Source: Candidatus Caccocola faecipullorum (GTDB lineage Bacteria > Synergistota > Synergistia > Synergistales > Synergistaceae). Taken from it: DNA of 5,794 nt. The notes under the pieces were generated by a model. It had not been told where the DNA came from, did no database searches, and worked only from the letters and a program-made list of their open reading frames with translations. The translations under genes were made by a program, and so were the position numbers. Of this stretch, positions 5,544 through 5,794 are shown piece after piece (positions within the stretch are counted from its first letter, which is position 1; each line of letters starts with the position of its first letter). The stretch spans positions 1 through 5,794 of the forward strand of contig DVKA01000162.1 in NCBI GenBank assembly GCA_018716365.1, given 5' to 3'.

Positions 5544-5592
5544 TACCCAGTTGGCAATATGTACCGGTGAAGATCTAAGGGGGGAAAAGACA

Positions 5593-5793
5593 ATGGCAAC
5601 TCCAAAGAGGCGAGTATCCCACTCCCGCACGCACAACCGCAAAGCTCACTGGCTTGGTTCACTCGAGGCTCCCAGCCTCACGACGTGCAAGCACTGCGGC
5701 GAGGTCATCGAGACCTACCGCGCCTGCCCGGCCTGCGGCTTCTACAAGGGCCGTCAGGTCCTCAAAATCACAGAAGAGAAGACCGCTGAATAA
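5593..5793 (+). CDS. rpmF: Large ribosomal subunit protein bL32
   Basis: 66 residues, normal for bL32. The N-terminus MATPKRRVSHSRTHNRKAHW is the conserved basic RNA-binding extension. A zinc ribbon follows, with Cys32-x2-Cys35 (CKHCG) and Cys45-x2-Cys48 (CPACG), so this is the zinc-binding (C+) form of the protein. The start at 5593 is supported by AAGGGGG starting at 5577, about 9 nt upstream, and by the family's universal MA(T/V)P beginning. An in-frame ATG at 5551 would add 14 unrelated residues and lies upstream of this ribosome site. The gene follows ylbN by 87 bp, the widely conserved ylbN-rpmF pair. The stop TAA (5791-5793) is one base from the window end, so its terminator or next gene (often plsX in other bacteria) is not visible. 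Confidence 0.97.
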   Translation: MATPKRRVSHSRTHNRKAHWLGSLEAPSLTTCKHCGEVIETYRACPACGFYKGRQVLKITEEKTAE

Positions 5794-5794
5794 A

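Noticed and set aside
5551..5592. Upstream ATG at 5551 for rpmF
   Set aside because: It adds 14 residues foreign to bL32, and the ribosome site AAGGGGG sits just before the ATG at 5593.
1..5794. CRISPR array, insertion sequence, tRNA, rRNA, riboswitch or attachment site
   Set aside because: Reading both strands showed no regularly spaced repeats, transposase motifs, tRNA-like ends or known leader folds. The gaps between genes are all under 180 bp and are accounted for by terminators and promoters.

Overview
The window most likely comes from a member of the Synergistota (Cloacibacillus/Synergistes-like anaerobes). The strongest evidence is the C-terminus of the exported peptidase: a Gly-rich stretch with one Cys, a short hydrophobic helix and a basic tail, which matches the Synergist-CTERM type of sorting signal. 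The DNA is GC-rich with mostly tight gene spacing. The housekeeping gene order also resembles the B. subtilis/Clostridium ylb region (rsmD-coaD ... ylbM ... ylbN-rpmF, with ackA next to ylbM in clostridia). The phylum is an inference; no rRNA or other phylogenetic marker was compared.

Layout. At the left edge are the last 11 codons of an upstream gene, probably rsmD. They overlap the start of coaD by an ATGA junction. coaD (CoA biosynthesis) ends at 521 and is followed by a strong intrinsic terminator (585-628). A separate unit follows: an extended -10 promoter (661-669) drives a 550-residue secreted papain-family (C1) cysteine peptidase with a lectin-like domain and a C-terminal sorting signal. 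It ends at a hairpin terminator (2378-2408) shared with the convergent gene tmcAL (ylbM), which encodes the acetate-using tRNA(Met) cytidine ligase on the minus strand. A 78-bp gap separates tmcAL from the divergent ackA (acetate kinase). ackA is followed after 3 nt by ylbN/yceD (DUF177), and then by rpmF (ribosomal protein L32), which has its own extended -10 promoter.

How the genes fit together. coaD supplies CoA, and AckA makes ATP from acetyl phosphate at the end of acetyl-CoA-yielding fermentation. TmcAL uses acetate and ATP to modify the elongator tRNA(Met) anticodon. YlbN and L32 serve large-subunit assembly. The peptidase is the odd member: it is exported, has its own promoter and terminator, and uses codons less biased than those of ackA or coaD. 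It fits a peptide- and amino-acid-fermenting lifestyle and looks like an insertion into a conserved housekeeping neighbourhood.

I see no CRISPR array, insertion sequence, tRNA, rRNA or clearly new multi-gene system. The most interesting signals are at residue level. AckA carries an unusual replacement of the FTPL segment, including the acetate-pocket proline. The C1 peptidase has Asp where the catalytic Asn is expected, and its sorting signal contains a cysteine.
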